Assembly: GCF_001625365.1 (NCBI RefSeq)
Contig: NZ_LJJF01000001.1
Coordinates: forward strand, 4,809,501 to 4,873,500
Direction: 5' to 3'
Length of the DNA: 64,000 nt
Origin: Streptomyces sp. MJM8645
GTDB taxonomy: Bacteria; Actinomycetota; Actinomycetes; Streptomycetales; Streptomycetaceae
Part shown: positions 8,324-17,192 of the stretch, in pieces
How the letters are laid out: each line of letters begins with the position of its first letter
Numbering within the stretch: position 1 is the first letter of the stretch
Program-made: the position numbers and the translations under genes
Notes under the pieces: generated by a model
Databases searched by the model: none
What the model was told of the DNA's origin: nothing
Seen by the model: the letters and a program-made list of their open reading frames with translations, nothing else

Positions 8324-8638
8324 ATGGCATGGCTCGTTCTGATCATCTCGGGTGTCCTGGAGACCGTGTGGGCGGTGGCCCTGGAGTCGTCCAAGGGCTT
8401 TTCCCGGCTCACCCCCAGCCTCGTCTTCGGTGTGACCCTGCTGCTGAGCATGGGCGGGCTGGCGTACGCGATGCGCACCATTCCGATCGGCACCGGCTAC
8501 GCGGTCTGGGTCGGCATCGGCGCGGTCGGCACCGCGCTCTACGGCATGGCCGTCCTGGGGGACGCGGTGACGGCGGCCCGGATCGGTTGCCTGCTGCTCA
8601 TCGTCTCCGGCGTGGTCGGCCTGAAGGTGCTCCACTGA
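8324..8638 (+). CDS. sugE: SMR-family guanidinium exporter (Gdx/SugE type)
   Basis: A 104-residue small multidrug resistance protein with four membrane helices that works as a dual-topology dimer. It carries the essential Glu13 in ISGVLETVWAVALESSKGF and the PIGTGYAVWVGIGAVGTALYGM motif, which match the Gdx (guanidinium/proton antiporter) branch rather than the EmrE branch. A guanidine-III riboswitch directly upstream supports guanidinium as the physiological substrate. A clear GGAGG precedes the ATG. It is a single-gene unit ahead of the MFS gene. Confidence 0.93.
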   Translation: MAWLVLIISGVLETVWAVALESSKGFSRLTPSLVFGVTLLLSMGGLAYAMRTIPIGTGYAVWVGIGAVGTALYGMAVLGDAVTAARIGCLLLIVSGVVGLKVLH

Positions 8639-8744
8639 CCGCCGCCTGAGCTTCCCCCTGACCCTGGTCCTAAGCCCTGCGGACTAGCTGATCACCGACT
8701 CGGGTCAGGGGTCATGAAGCCAGACGGCCCTTACGATGTTACGT

Positions 8745-10202
8745 ATGACCACTGCCTCCCCCACCTCGGTCGACTCCGCCTCGATACCCTCCGAACCCGA
8801 CCCCGGTGGCGGGGTCCTCAGTGGCCGCTACCGCGCTCTGACGCTGGGGATCGTGTCGGTGGTCCTGGTGATCGCCTTCGAGGCGACCGCCGTCAACACC
8901 GCGATGCCGACCGCGGCCCGCCAGCTGAACGGCATCGGGCTGTACGCCTTCGCCTTCTCCGGCTACTTCACCACCACGCTGTTCGCGCTGGTCGTCTCCG
9001 GGCAGTGGTGCGACCGGCGCGGGCCGTTGCAGCCGCTGTTCACCGGCATCGCGGTGTTCGGCGTGGGCCTGGTGGTGGCCGGGACGGCGCCGGGCATGTG
9101 GGTGTTCGTGGCCGGGCGGGCGGTCCAGGGCCTGGGCGGCGGGCTGGTGATCGTCGCGCTGTACGTGGTGGTCGGCCGGGCCTACCCGGAGCGGCTGCGG
9201 CCGGCGGTGTTCGCGGCCTTCTCCTCGGCCTGGGTGCTGCCCTCGATCATCGGGCCGCTGGTCTCCGGCGCGATCACCCAGCACCTCGGCTGGCGCTGGG
9301 TGTTCCTGGCCGTGCCGGTGCTGATCCTGCTGCCGCTGGCCGTGATGGGCCCCGCGCTGACCCGCTCCGAGCGGGAGCACCCGGTGGCCAGGGGCGCGGA
9401 GTTCGACCGCCGGCGCACCCTGCTGGCCGCGATGGCGGCGCTCGGTGCCGGCCTGCTGCAGTACGCGGGCGGGCGGCACGACCTGATCGGGCTGCTCCCC
9501 GGGACCGTCGGGGCGGCGCTGCTGGTGCCGGCCGTCCTGGGGCTGTTGCCCGAGCGGACCCTGCGGGCCGGTCGGGGGCTGCCGGCGGTGATCCTGCTGC
9601 GCGGACTGGCGGCCGGGGCGTTCCTCGGGGCCGAGGCCTTCGTCCCGCTGATGATGACCACCGAGCGCGGCCTCTCGCCGACGATGTCGGGGCTCACCCT
9701 GACCAGCGGCGGGCTCACCTGGGCGCTGGGCTCCTGGCTGCAGGGGCGGCCGGGGGCGGAGCGCTACCGCGAGGCGATGATCCGGGGCGGGTTCGTACTG
9801 ACCGCGGTGGCGATCGCGGGCGCCGCGCTGGTGCTGGTCCCGGCGGTGCCGGCCTGGGTGGCGGCGGTGGCCTGGGGTATCGGCGGCATCGGGATGGGAC
9901 TGACGGTCGCGAGCGTCAGCGTGCTGATGATGAAGCTCTCCGCGCCGGAGGACGCCGGGGTGAACTCGGCGGCCCTGCAGATGAGCGACGCGCTGGGCAA
10001 CGTCCTGCTGACGGGCCTGGCGGGGGTGATGTTCGCGGTGCTGGGCGGCGGCTCGCTCGCCGCCGCCCACGAGGGTGCCGGGGCCGCCGGCTCGTCCGGT
10101 GCCGCCGGGTCGCCCGTGGCGTTCGCGGTGATCCTGCTGGCCATGGCCGGCGTGGCGCTGCTGGGGGCGCTGCTCTCCGGCCGGGTCCGGACCAGGTCCT
10201 GA
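8745..10202 (+). CDS. MFS transporter
   Basis: A 485-residue major facilitator with about 12-14 membrane helices. The GQWCDRRGPLQPLF loop is the motif A region between helices 2 and 3, and AGRAVQGLGGGLVIVALYVV is the family's helix 4 motif, as in drug/proton antiporters. A conserved Glu lies in the first helix (IAFEATAVNTAMPTA). The substrate cannot be read from sequence. The ATG at 8745 (MTTASPTS) is chosen over one 9 bases earlier. There is no obvious ribosome site, and a TACGAT-like box just upstream could give a near-leaderless message. It converges with the lipoprotein gene, 3 bases apart. Confidence 0.88.
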   Translation: MTTASPTSVDSASIPSEPDPGGGVLSGRYRALTLGIVSVVLVIAFEATAVNTAMPTAARQLNGIGLYAFAFSGYFTTTLFALVVSGQWCDRRGPLQPLFTGIAVFGVGLVVAGTAPGMWVFVAGRAVQGLGGGLVIVALYVVVGRAYPERLRPAVFAAFSSAWVLPSIIGPLVSGAITQHLGWRWVFLAVPVLILLPLAVMGPALTRSEREHPVARGAEFDRRRTLLAAMAALGAGLLQYAGGRHDLIGLLPGTVGAALLVPAVLGLLPERTLRAGRGLPAVILLRGLAAGAFLGAEAFVPLMMTTERGLSPTMSGLTLTSGGLTWALGSWLQGRPGAERYREAMIRGGFVLTAVAIAGAALVLVPAVPAWVAAVAWGIGGIGMGLTVASVSVLMMKLSAPEDAGVNSAALQMSDALGNVLLTGLAGVMFAVLGGGSLAAAHEGAGAAGSSGAAGSPVAFAVILLAMAGVALLGALLSGRVRTRS

Positions 10203-10205
10203 GGG

Positions 10206-11486
10206 TCAGCCGGCGGCGGCGGGCACCGGCGGTGCCCCGGGGGTGCCGAGGAAGGCCTCCCAGCCGCCGGTCGGCGCCTGGCCCGGGGCGAGGCCCTGGA
10301 GCTTGCGCAGCACCGCCGGGTCCTGGGCGTCCAGCCAGTCCACCAGTTGGCGGAACGAGACCAGCCGGACCTCCGGCTTGTCCGCGATGGTCCGGAGCAC
10401 GTCCTCGACGGCGTTCATGTAGATGCCGCCGTTCCACTCCTCGAAGTGGTTGCCGATGACGTAGGGCGCCCGGTTGCCGTTGTAGGTGCGGTCGAAGCCC
10501 AGCAGGTAGGAGTCGCGGGCCTGGGCCTGGAAGCCCGGGTAGAGCGCCGGGTCGGCCTTGGTGTTGGGGCCGCACTGGTTGTACATGATGTTGTAGTCCA
10601 TCGACAGCACCTGGAAGGTGTGCCCGGGGAAGGGGATGGACTGCAGCGGGAGGTCCCAGAGCGCGCCGCCCTGGATCTTCTGCGGCCACACCTGGGTGCC
10701 GTTGCCGCTGCTGTCGTAGCGCCAGCCGCGCTTGACCGCGGTGGGCAGCAGGTTGCGCTGGCCCTCCAGGCAGGGGGTGCGGCTGCCGATCAGCTCCCTG
10801 TGGTAGTCGAAGGGCAGCGCCGGCAGGTCGGTGAAGCCGGTGTTGGTGCGCCAGTTCGTCACGAAGTCCATGGCCTGCTGGATCTCGCTGTCCCACTCCT
10901 CCGGGGACCACTTGCCGACGCCGGTGGAGCCGCAGAAGTGGCCGTTGAAGTGGGTGCCGATCTCGTGGCCCTCCAGCCAGGCCGCGTGCACGTTCTCCAG
11001 GGTGTCGTGGATGTGCTGGTCGGTGAGGTAGCCGATCTCGGAGGCGCCGACCTTGTGTTGCGGGGGGCGGTAGAGGTCCTTCTTGGACTCGGGCAGCAGG
11101 TAGAGGCCGCTGAGGAAGAAGGTCATCGAGGCGTTGTGCTCCTGCGCCAGCCGGCGGAAGCGGGCGAACAGGCCGTTGTCGAGTTCGCCGGCGCCGTCCC
11201 AGGAGAAGACCACGAACTGCGGCGGCCTCTCGCCGGCCTTGAGCCGCTCGGGGGTGGGCTGGTGGGGCTGGGCCCCGGTGTCGGAGGTGGAGCCGTCGCC
11301 GATCAGGACGGCCTGCGGCTCGGCGGTGTCCGTGGGGCCGGCACTCTCGTCGACGGCCGCGCCGGTGGGGGGGACGGCCGAGCCGATCATCGGCTTGTCG
11401 GCGCTGTTGTTTCCACAGCCGGTCGCCAGGGTGGCGGCGGAGGCCGCACCGGCGGCCAGCAGGGTGCGGCGGGAGAGAGCGGCCAT
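10206..11486 (-). CDS. Tat-exported lipoprotein, polysaccharide deacetylase-like
   Basis: A 426-residue exported protein. The N-terminus has a twin-arginine motif (SRRTLLAAG), a hydrophobic stretch and a lipobox ending in LATGC, so it should be a Tat-dependent lipoprotein on the outer face of the membrane. The mature part begins with an Ala/Pro/Thr-rich spacer, then QFVVFSWDGAG, MTFFLSG and HEIGTHFNGHFCG. These resemble the metal-binding Asp and His-x-x-x-His motifs of polysaccharide deacetylases (NodB fold). Deacetylase activity is inferred. The ATG at 11486 has GGAG five bases upstream and is preferred to the ATG at 11501. Confidence 0.8.
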   Translation of the reverse strand: MAALSRRTLLAAGAASAATLATGCGNNSADKPMIGSAVPPTGAAVDESAGPTDTAEPQAVLIGDGSTSDTGAQPHQPTPERLKAGERPPQFVVFSWDGAGELDNGLFARFRRLAQEHNASMTFFLSGLYLLPESKKDLYRPPQHKVGASEIGYLTDQHIHDTLENVHAAWLEGHEIGTHFNGHFCGSTGVGKWSPEEWDSEIQQAMDFVTNWRTNTGFTDLPALPFDYHRELIGSRTPCLEGQRNLLPTAVKRGWRYDSSGNGTQVWPQKIQGGALWDLPLQSIPFPGHTFQVLSMDYNIMYNQCGPNTKADPALYPGFQAQARDSYLLGFDRTYNGNRAPYVIGNHFEEWNGGIYMNAVEDVLRTIADKPEVRLVSFRQLVDWLDAQDPAVLRKLQGLAPGQAPTGGWEAFLGTPGAPPVPAAAG

Positions 11487-11890
11487 GGTCACTCCGTTCA
11501 TGAGGCGTTCGGCAGGCGTACAGGCGTGCGGAAATCCGGTCGGACAAGTGGGGTGATAGAACCCGTGACCGGGTCAGCATGCCAGCTGGGCCCGATCGGT
11601 CGACGAGGCGCCACCCGAGGTCGTCATCGATCGCCCGATTGACGCAACCGGACAGGCCCCCCGCGCCGTCGAAGCTCGTACCGAGGCGTTCCGGTGGCGC
11701 CGTCACCTGGGAAACGGCCGTCGCGTTCCGTCACCGGGTGCCCACTGGGCGCACGGATTCGGGCGATTGCCCTGCCGAACGGGGGGTGTCATTACGCCCA
11801 TCGTGTGGACGTGCTTTAAGGTCCGATCCGATTGAATTGTTTCCCAGGAAACTCCCAGGATCGGGAATCCGTCGGTAGAGGGGAGCGCCC
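11487..11890. other. divergent intergenic region
   Basis: About 400 bases between the minus-strand lipoprotein gene and the plus-strand sortase operon. The last 80 bases before the sortase are distinctly AT-richer, around GTGCTTTAAGGTCCG and TTGAATTGTTTCC, and probably contain its promoter. No gene or repeat is apparent. Confidence 0.5.
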
Positions 11891-12535
11891 GTGGGCGTCC
11901 AGCAGAGCAGGAGCCCGTGGCCGGGCACCCTGGCGGCCGGTGCCGCGCTGGTACTCGGCGCCTGGCTGCTGCACGACGGGGGGCAGGGCGCGCTGCCGCC
12001 CGCCCCCGGCAGCACGCAGACGCTGTCCGGCTTCGCCCCGGTCTCCGTCGCCCCGCCACTGGGCCCGTCCGACCCCACCCGCATCCGCATCCCGGCCGTC
12101 CGGCTGGACGCCCCGGTCACCGCGCTCGGCCTCGACCCCGACGGCCACCTCCAGGCCCCGCCCGAGGCGGACCGCAACCTGGCGGGCTGGTACCGCGGCG
12201 GGGCCAGCCCCGGGCAGCGCGGCACCGCCATCCTGGCCGGGCACGTCGACAACAAGGCCGGCCCGGCCGTCTTCTACAACCTGGGGGCGCTCCGGCGCGG
12301 AGACCGGATCGAGATCGCCCGCGCGGACGGCGCCGTCGCCGTCTACCAGCTGTACGCCATCGAAGTGCACGACCGAAAGGACTTCCCGGACGACCGGGTC
12401 TACCGCCAGGCCGCCGACGCTCAGCTGCGGGTCATCACCTGCGGCGGCGCGTACAGCGCCGAGCACGGCTACGAGGGCAACGTCGTCGCCTACGGCTTCC
12501 TGGCCGACACCACCCGGCCGGGCAAAGCCGCATGA
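11891..12535 (+). CDS. class F sortase
   Basis: A 214-residue membrane-anchored transpeptidase-like protein. It has one N-terminal signal anchor (about 12-27), a Pro-rich spacer, then a sortase barrel with RIRIPAVRLDAPV, catalytic His118 in AILAGHVDN and catalytic Cys184 in VITCGG. The region where class F enzymes carry their Arg reads HGYEGNVV here, so the third catalytic residue is not evident. The start is a GTG behind GAGGGGAG. The gene overlaps the following esterase gene by 4 bases. No LPXTG-type substrate is encoded in the window. Confidence 0.88.
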   Translation: MGVQQSRSPWPGTLAAGAALVLGAWLLHDGGQGALPPAPGSTQTLSGFAPVSVAPPLGPSDPTRIRIPAVRLDAPVTALGLDPDGHLQAPPEADRNLAGWYRGGASPGQRGTAILAGHVDNKAGPAVFYNLGALRRGDRIEIARADGAVAVYQLYAIEVHDRKDFPDDRVYRQAADAQLRVITCGGAYSAEHGYEGNVVAYGFLADTTRPGKAA

Positions 12536-13848
12536 CCACGCTGACCCTCGCCACCCGCTGGAACCCGATCGACTGGCCGCTCACCCACGGCCCGATCCCG
12601 TACGCCGTGCTCGCCGCGGGCTGGGGGTCGCTGGTCCTGCTCGCGTTCTCCCGCCACGAACGCTGGCGGGCCCCGCGCCTCTTCGGCGCCCTGATGCTGG
12701 CCGGAACGCTCACCGCCCTGGTGAAGCTCGGCGTCGACGGCTGGTGGCACCCCTTCCCGGAGGGCACACCGGACTTCGTCCTGCGCTGGATAGCCGTCGC
12801 GCTGTTCGCGATATCCCTGGTCTGCTTCCGCGCGCCGCTGCTCGCCGTCCGCCGGCGGCTGCTGGCGACCGGAGCCGCCGTCCTGGTGCTGCTGATGGCC
12901 GCCTCGCAGGTCAACCGGGGCTTCGACCAGTACCCGACCGCCCGGGCCATGCTGGTGCCCGAGATCCAGGCGCTGACCACGGGCAAGGTGGCCAGCACCG
13001 TCGCCGCCTCGCCCGGCAAGCCCGTCGAGGAGCTCTGGCACGCGCCGCCCGGCCTGCCCGCGAAGGGCACCCTCTCCACCGTGACCATCCCCGGCGCCAA
13101 GTCCGGCTTCACGGCCCGCGACGGGTACGTCTACCTGCCGCCCGCCTACCAGGCCAATCCCCGGCCGCTGCTGCCCGTCGTGGTGCTGCTGCCCGGCCAG
13201 CCCGGCGCCCCGGTGGACTGGATCACCTCCGGGGCCATCCAGGAGACCCTGGACGCCTTCGCCGCCGACCACCAGGGCCTGGCCCCGATCGTGGTGGTCG
13301 CCGACCCCACCGGCAGCCCGTTCACCAACACGCTCTGCATGGACTCCCGGATCGCCAAGGCGCACACCTACCTGGCCACCGACGTCCCGGACTGGATCCA
13401 CCACAACCTGCAGACCGCCACCGGCCGGGGCGCCTTCGCCATCGGCGGGCTCTCGCTCGGCGGCACCTGCTCGCTCCAGCTGGCCGTCAACGCACCCGGG
13501 GTCTACGGCACCTTCCTGGACATCTCCGGCCAGGACGAGCCGACCCTGGGCGACCGCGGCGAGACCGTCGACAAGGCCTTCGGCGGTGACGAGGCCGCGT
13601 TCGACGCCGTCGACCCGGTGCACGTCATGGCCCGGCAGAAGTTCCCCGACACCGCAGGCATGTTCGTGGTCGGCGCCAACGACCCGGACTTCCGACCCAT
13701 GCAGGAGAAGGCCTATGCGGCGGCACAGGCGGCCGGAATGAAGGTCGGCTACCAGACCATCCCCGGCTGGCACAGCTGGGTCGTGTTCCGCCAGGCCTTC
13801 GAACAGAATCTGACCTGGCTCTCCCAGCAGACCGGACTGATCCGGTGA
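12532..13848 (+). CDS. membrane-anchored esterase (esterase D / mycolyltransferase fold)
   Basis: A 438-residue protein. The first 125 residues hold three or four membrane helices; the rest is an alpha/beta hydrolase of the putative esterase family. The nucleophile elbow GGLSLGG gives Ser308, and a C-terminal His in PGWHSW completes the likely triad. The catalytic domain should face outward. The hydrolase domain belongs to the fold that includes the corynebacterial mycolyltransferases, but the acyl substrate is unknown. Overlap by ATGA with the sortase and by GTGA with the next gene indicates a tight operon. Confidence 0.82.
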   Translation: MTTLTLATRWNPIDWPLTHGPIPYAVLAAGWGSLVLLAFSRHERWRAPRLFGALMLAGTLTALVKLGVDGWWHPFPEGTPDFVLRWIAVALFAISLVCFRAPLLAVRRRLLATGAAVLVLLMAASQVNRGFDQYPTARAMLVPEIQALTTGKVASTVAASPGKPVEELWHAPPGLPAKGTLSTVTIPGAKSGFTARDGYVYLPPAYQANPRPLLPVVVLLPGQPGAPVDWITSGAIQETLDAFAADHQGLAPIVVVADPTGSPFTNTLCMDSRIAKAHTYLATDVPDWIHHNLQTATGRGAFAIGGLSLGGTCSLQLAVNAPGVYGTFLDISGQDEPTLGDRGETVDKAFGGDEAAFDAVDPVHVMARQKFPDTAGMFVVGANDPDFRPMQEKAYAAAQAAGMKVGYQTIPGWHSWVVFRQAFEQNLTWLSQQTGLIR

Positions 13849-16385
13849 TCCGGCTCCCCGCGGCCCCCGCGCCGGCCAAGGAACAGGAGTGGCCGTCGGA
13901 CCGCGCGCCGGTCGCCGGAACGCCGGAGCCGCGCCCGCAGCGGGCCTGGCGGGCCACCCGGACGTTCGGCGTGTGGCTGCGCTCGGCGCCGCTCACCCTG
14001 GTGCTGCTGGCCGGGCTCTGGGCGCTCGGCGCGGCCACCGGCAGCCTGGCCCACGGGCCGTCCGAGCGGCTGCTCGACCGGGTCGGCGTCGGCGTGCCCA
14101 CGCTCGCCGAGGGCCACTGGTGGACGCCGTTCACCTCGCTGTTCTGGTGCTCCGGCCTGGGCTCGTACGTCTTCACCAGCCTGCTGCTGGTCCTGGTCGG
14201 CCCGGCCGCCGAGCACCGGCTCGGGTGGCTGCGCACGCTCGCGGTACTGGTCGGCGGGCAGCTGGCGGGCACCCTGCTCGGCACCGGGCTGATCGCGGTC
14301 GGCTCCCGGGTCGGCGAGCAGTGGACCGTCTCGGTGGCCGACCAGACCTCGGTCGGCCCCGGCGTCGGCCTGTTCGCGCTGGCCGGGGTGCTCGGCTACC
14401 GGCTCACCGTGCTCTGGCGCCGCCGGCTGCACCTGCTGGTGCTGCTCGCCCCGCTGGTCATGACGCTCTACGTGGGCCACCTGCAGAGCGTCCAGCGGTG
14501 CGCCGCCGCGTTCGTCGGGCTGGGCGCCGGCGCGCTGCTCGCCCGGGGCGGGCTGCACCTGCGCACCCACCGCTCCTCGCACTCCGAGACCCGGGTGCTG
14601 GTGGCGCTCTGCCTGGTCGCCGCCGCCCTCGGGCCGCTGATCGCCTCGCTGTACGACAACGCCAGCGGGCCGTTCAACACCTTCTCCGAGCTGTACTTCT
14701 CGCACCGGCTCAGCCCGGAGGAGGTGGCCGACTTCTGCGCGCTGTCGGCGCACGACTGCGCCCGCGCGCACGCCGTCGAGCGGATCTTCGACACCCCGGG
14801 CCGGCTGATGGCCGCGCTGTTCCCGGCGCTGCTGCTGGTCCTGGCCGAGGGGCTGCGCCGGGGGCTGCGGCTCGCCTGGCGGATCACCGTCGCCACCGAG
14901 CTGCTCTGGGCGGCGCTGCTGGGCTGGCTGTACCTCGACTCCGGCCCGGTCAGCGGCGACGTGGTCCAGTACTTCGTCGAGGCGCTGCTGCTGCCGCTGC
15001 TCACCCTCGGCCTGCTGCTGGCCACCCGGCAGCGCTTCCGGCTGCGGCTGGCCGGCCGGGCGGTGCTGCGGCTGGGCGCGCTGCTCGGCGGCGCCGCCCT
15101 GGCGGCCTCGGCCGCGTACGTGGGGCTCGGGCGCCTCGCGGCCGACCAGTTCGAGCCGGGGGCGAACATCCGCCGGCTGCTGCACGGGCTGCCCGCGCAG
15201 TTCCTGCCGCCCGCCTACAACGACCTGCTGCCGGACTACCCGATCGCGGTCGGCCCGGTGGCGCTGTTCCTGGAGACGTACTGCGGGCTGGCCTTCTGGG
15301 TGGTCGCGCTGACCGCGCTGCTGCTGGCCTTCCGCCGGCCGGTGCTGCACACCGACGCGGAGGCGGCCGCCCGGGCCAGGGCGCTGCTCACCGCGTACGG
15401 CGGCGGGACGCTGTCCTTCATCACCACCTGGGACGGCAACCACTACTGGTTCGACGAGGAGGGCCGGGCGGCCGTCGCCTACCGGGTGCACAACACGGTG
15501 GCGCTGACCACCGGCGACCCGTTCGGCGCGCCGGAGGCCCGGGCCCGGGCGGTGGCCGGGTTCGCCCGGTTCTGCGACCAGCGCGGCTGGACCCCGTGCT
15601 TCTACAGCGTCTCCCCGCAGACCCGGGAGGCCACCGCGCAGCTCGGCTGGCGCTCGGTGCAGGTCGCCGAGGACACCGTGGTGGCGCTGCCCGAGCTGGC
15701 CTTCACCGGCCGCAAGTGGCAGGACATCCGGACCGCGCTGAACAAGGCCGGCAAGCAGGGCATCACCGCCGAGTGGTGGTCCCACCACGAGGCGCCGCGC
15801 GCGCTGCGGGACCAGATCCGGGCGATCTCCGAGGAGTGGGTCTCCGAGAAGGGCCTGCCCGAGATGGGCTTCACGCTCGGCGGACTGGAGGAGCTGGACG
15901 ACCCGGACGTACGGGTGCTGATCGCGGTGGACGAGCAGCGCGTCGTGCACGGGCTGACCAGCTGGATGCCGGTGTACGAGAACGGCGTGCCGGTCGGCTG
16001 GACGCTGGACTTCATGCGCCGGCGCTCGGACGGCTTCCGCGGCGTCAACGAGTTCCTGATCGCCTCGGCCGCGCTGGGCTTCAAGGAGGAGGGCGCGCGC
16101 TTCCTGTCGCTGTCCGGCGCGCCGCTGGCCCGCTCCGGGCAGGACGAGGAGCCCTCCGGCCTGCAGCGGATGCTGGACTGGATGGGACGGGTGCTGGAGC
16201 CGGTGTACGGCTTCCGCTCGCTGCTCGCGTTCAAGTCGAAGTTCCAGCCGGAGTACCGGCCGATGTACATGGCCTACCCCGACCCCGCCGCGCTGCCGAG
16301 CATCACCCGGGCGATCGGCAAGGCCTACCTGCCGCACCTGACGCCGGCGCAGGGCGTCCGGCTGATGCGCAGGCTGTCGGGCTGA
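13845..16385 (+). CDS. MprF-like protein with rhomboid-like membrane part and DUF2156 domain
   Basis: An 846-residue integral membrane protein. After a short cytosolic N-terminus it has a block of helices resembling a rhomboid-like fold (about 45-235), more helices to about 495, then a cytosolic DUF2156 domain (about 510-830) with FITTWDGNHYWFDEEG, MGFTLGGLEELDD and LSGAPLARSG. DUF2156 is the GNAT-like catalytic domain of lysyl-phosphatidylglycerol synthases. A lipid aminoacyl transfer role is likely, but amino acid and lipid are unknown. It is the last gene of a coupled operon with the sortase and esterase. Confidence 0.83.
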   Translation: MIRLPAAPAPAKEQEWPSDRAPVAGTPEPRPQRAWRATRTFGVWLRSAPLTLVLLAGLWALGAATGSLAHGPSERLLDRVGVGVPTLAEGHWWTPFTSLFWCSGLGSYVFTSLLLVLVGPAAEHRLGWLRTLAVLVGGQLAGTLLGTGLIAVGSRVGEQWTVSVADQTSVGPGVGLFALAGVLGYRLTVLWRRRLHLLVLLAPLVMTLYVGHLQSVQRCAAAFVGLGAGALLARGGLHLRTHRSSHSETRVLVALCLVAAALGPLIASLYDNASGPFNTFSELYFSHRLSPEEVADFCALSAHDCARAHAVERIFDTPGRLMAALFPALLLVLAEGLRRGLRLAWRITVATELLWAALLGWLYLDSGPVSGDVVQYFVEALLLPLLTLGLLLATRQRFRLRLAGRAVLRLGALLGGAALAASAAYVGLGRLAADQFEPGANIRRLLHGLPAQFLPPAYNDLLPDYPIAVGPVALFLETYCGLAFWVVALTALLLAFRRPVLHTDAEAAARARALLTAYGGGTLSFITTWDGNHYWFDEEGRAAVAYRVHNTVALTTGDPFGAPEARARAVAGFARFCDQRGWTPCFYSVSPQTREATAQLGWRSVQVAEDTVVALPELAFTGRKWQDIRTALNKAGKQGITAEWWSHHEAPRALRDQIRAISEEWVSEKGLPEMGFTLGGLEELDDPDVRVLIAVDEQRVVHGLTSWMPVYENGVPVGWTLDFMRRRSDGFRGVNEFLIASAALGFKEEGARFLSLSGAPLARSGQDEEPSGLQRMLDWMGRVLEPVYGFRSLLAFKSKFQPEYRPMYMAYPDPAALPSITRAIGKAYLPHLTPAQGVRLMRRLSG

Positions 16386-16459
16386 GGCGCCCCGGGCCCC
16401 GGACCCGGGTGACGGCCGGAAGCGCGGTGGCGCCCCCGGACGCCGGCCCCGCGCGCCGC

Positions 16460-16906
16460 TCAGCCGAGCAGTTCGGCGAGCGCGCGGTCGGCGTCCAGGT
16501 GCAGGTGCTCCTCGCCCTCGGGGACGAGCAGCCGGCTGCGCCACAGGAAGCGGCGCAGGTCGGTGGTGTCGAACTGGAGCAGCGCGGTGCCCTCCGGCGC
16601 CCGCAGTTCGACCATGGTGCGCCGGCCGACCGCGGGCCGGACGTGGACGTCGCCGACGCCGGCCGGCAGCTCCAGGCCGGCCGAGAGCAGCTGGCGGGCG
16701 AAGACCCAGACGATGTCGTCGGCGCCGTCCGCGCCCGGGCCCGCGCCGCCGTCCGCCGGTTCGTCCAGCGAGAACTCGGCGGGGAAGGCCATCCGGACGG
16801 CGAGCGGGTCCTCCGGCAGGTAGCTCAGGACCACCCGCAGCCGGACGGAGCGGTGGAGCGAGAGGATCAGACGGGCCTGGACGGTCTCTTCGGCGGCGGT
16901 GTGCAC
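16460..16906 (-). CDS. SsgA-like sporulation/cell-division regulator
   Basis: A 148-residue protein of the SsgA-like family, actinobacterial proteins that localise division and wall-remodelling machinery during sporulation. Family features: an N-terminal strand with LSLHRSVRLRVVLSYLPEDPLAVRMAF, the WVFARQLLSAG motif, then VHVRP and a C-terminal LVPEGEEHLHLDADRALAELL. An acidic Gly/Asp insert (about 50-62) is unusual for the family. The GTG at 16906 has AAGGGACT upstream. It is divergent from a helicase gene, an arrangement I recall for ssgG of S. coelicolor, but I do not assign the paralog firmly. Confidence 0.88.
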   Translation of the reverse strand: MHTAAEETVQARLILSLHRSVRLRVVLSYLPEDPLAVRMAFPAEFSLDEPADGGAGPGADGADDIVWVFARQLLSAGLELPAGVGDVHVRPAVGRRTMVELRAPEGTALLQFDTTDLRRFLWRSRLLVPEGEEHLHLDADRALAELLG

Positions 16907-17192
16907 GGCGAGTCCCTTCGGGTCGGTGTGAGGCCGGTCGACAAGGGGGAGGGTTGGGGCGGCCTCACCCTGGTGAGAGTCCCGGGACCGGCCGTGATTA
17001 CTCGGTTTCGGAACCGATCGGATGTGATCCGGGTCACGTCGATTTCCGGCCGCCCGGGCCCGGCGCGGAGCCTCGCCTGGCCGCCCCGACGGCGCCGGGC
17101 CGGTACGCTGGGCGGGTTGTCCGATCGCCGCCCTTCCGCGGGGCGGGGCTGAGAAACCGCCCCTGACCTGCGATGATCCCCCCTCGGAGACC

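Noticed and set aside
13749..16544. Minus-strand open frame of about 930 codons opposite the MprF-like gene
   Set aside because: Composition is low-complexity and the opposite strand has a clear membrane protein with DUF2156 motifs.
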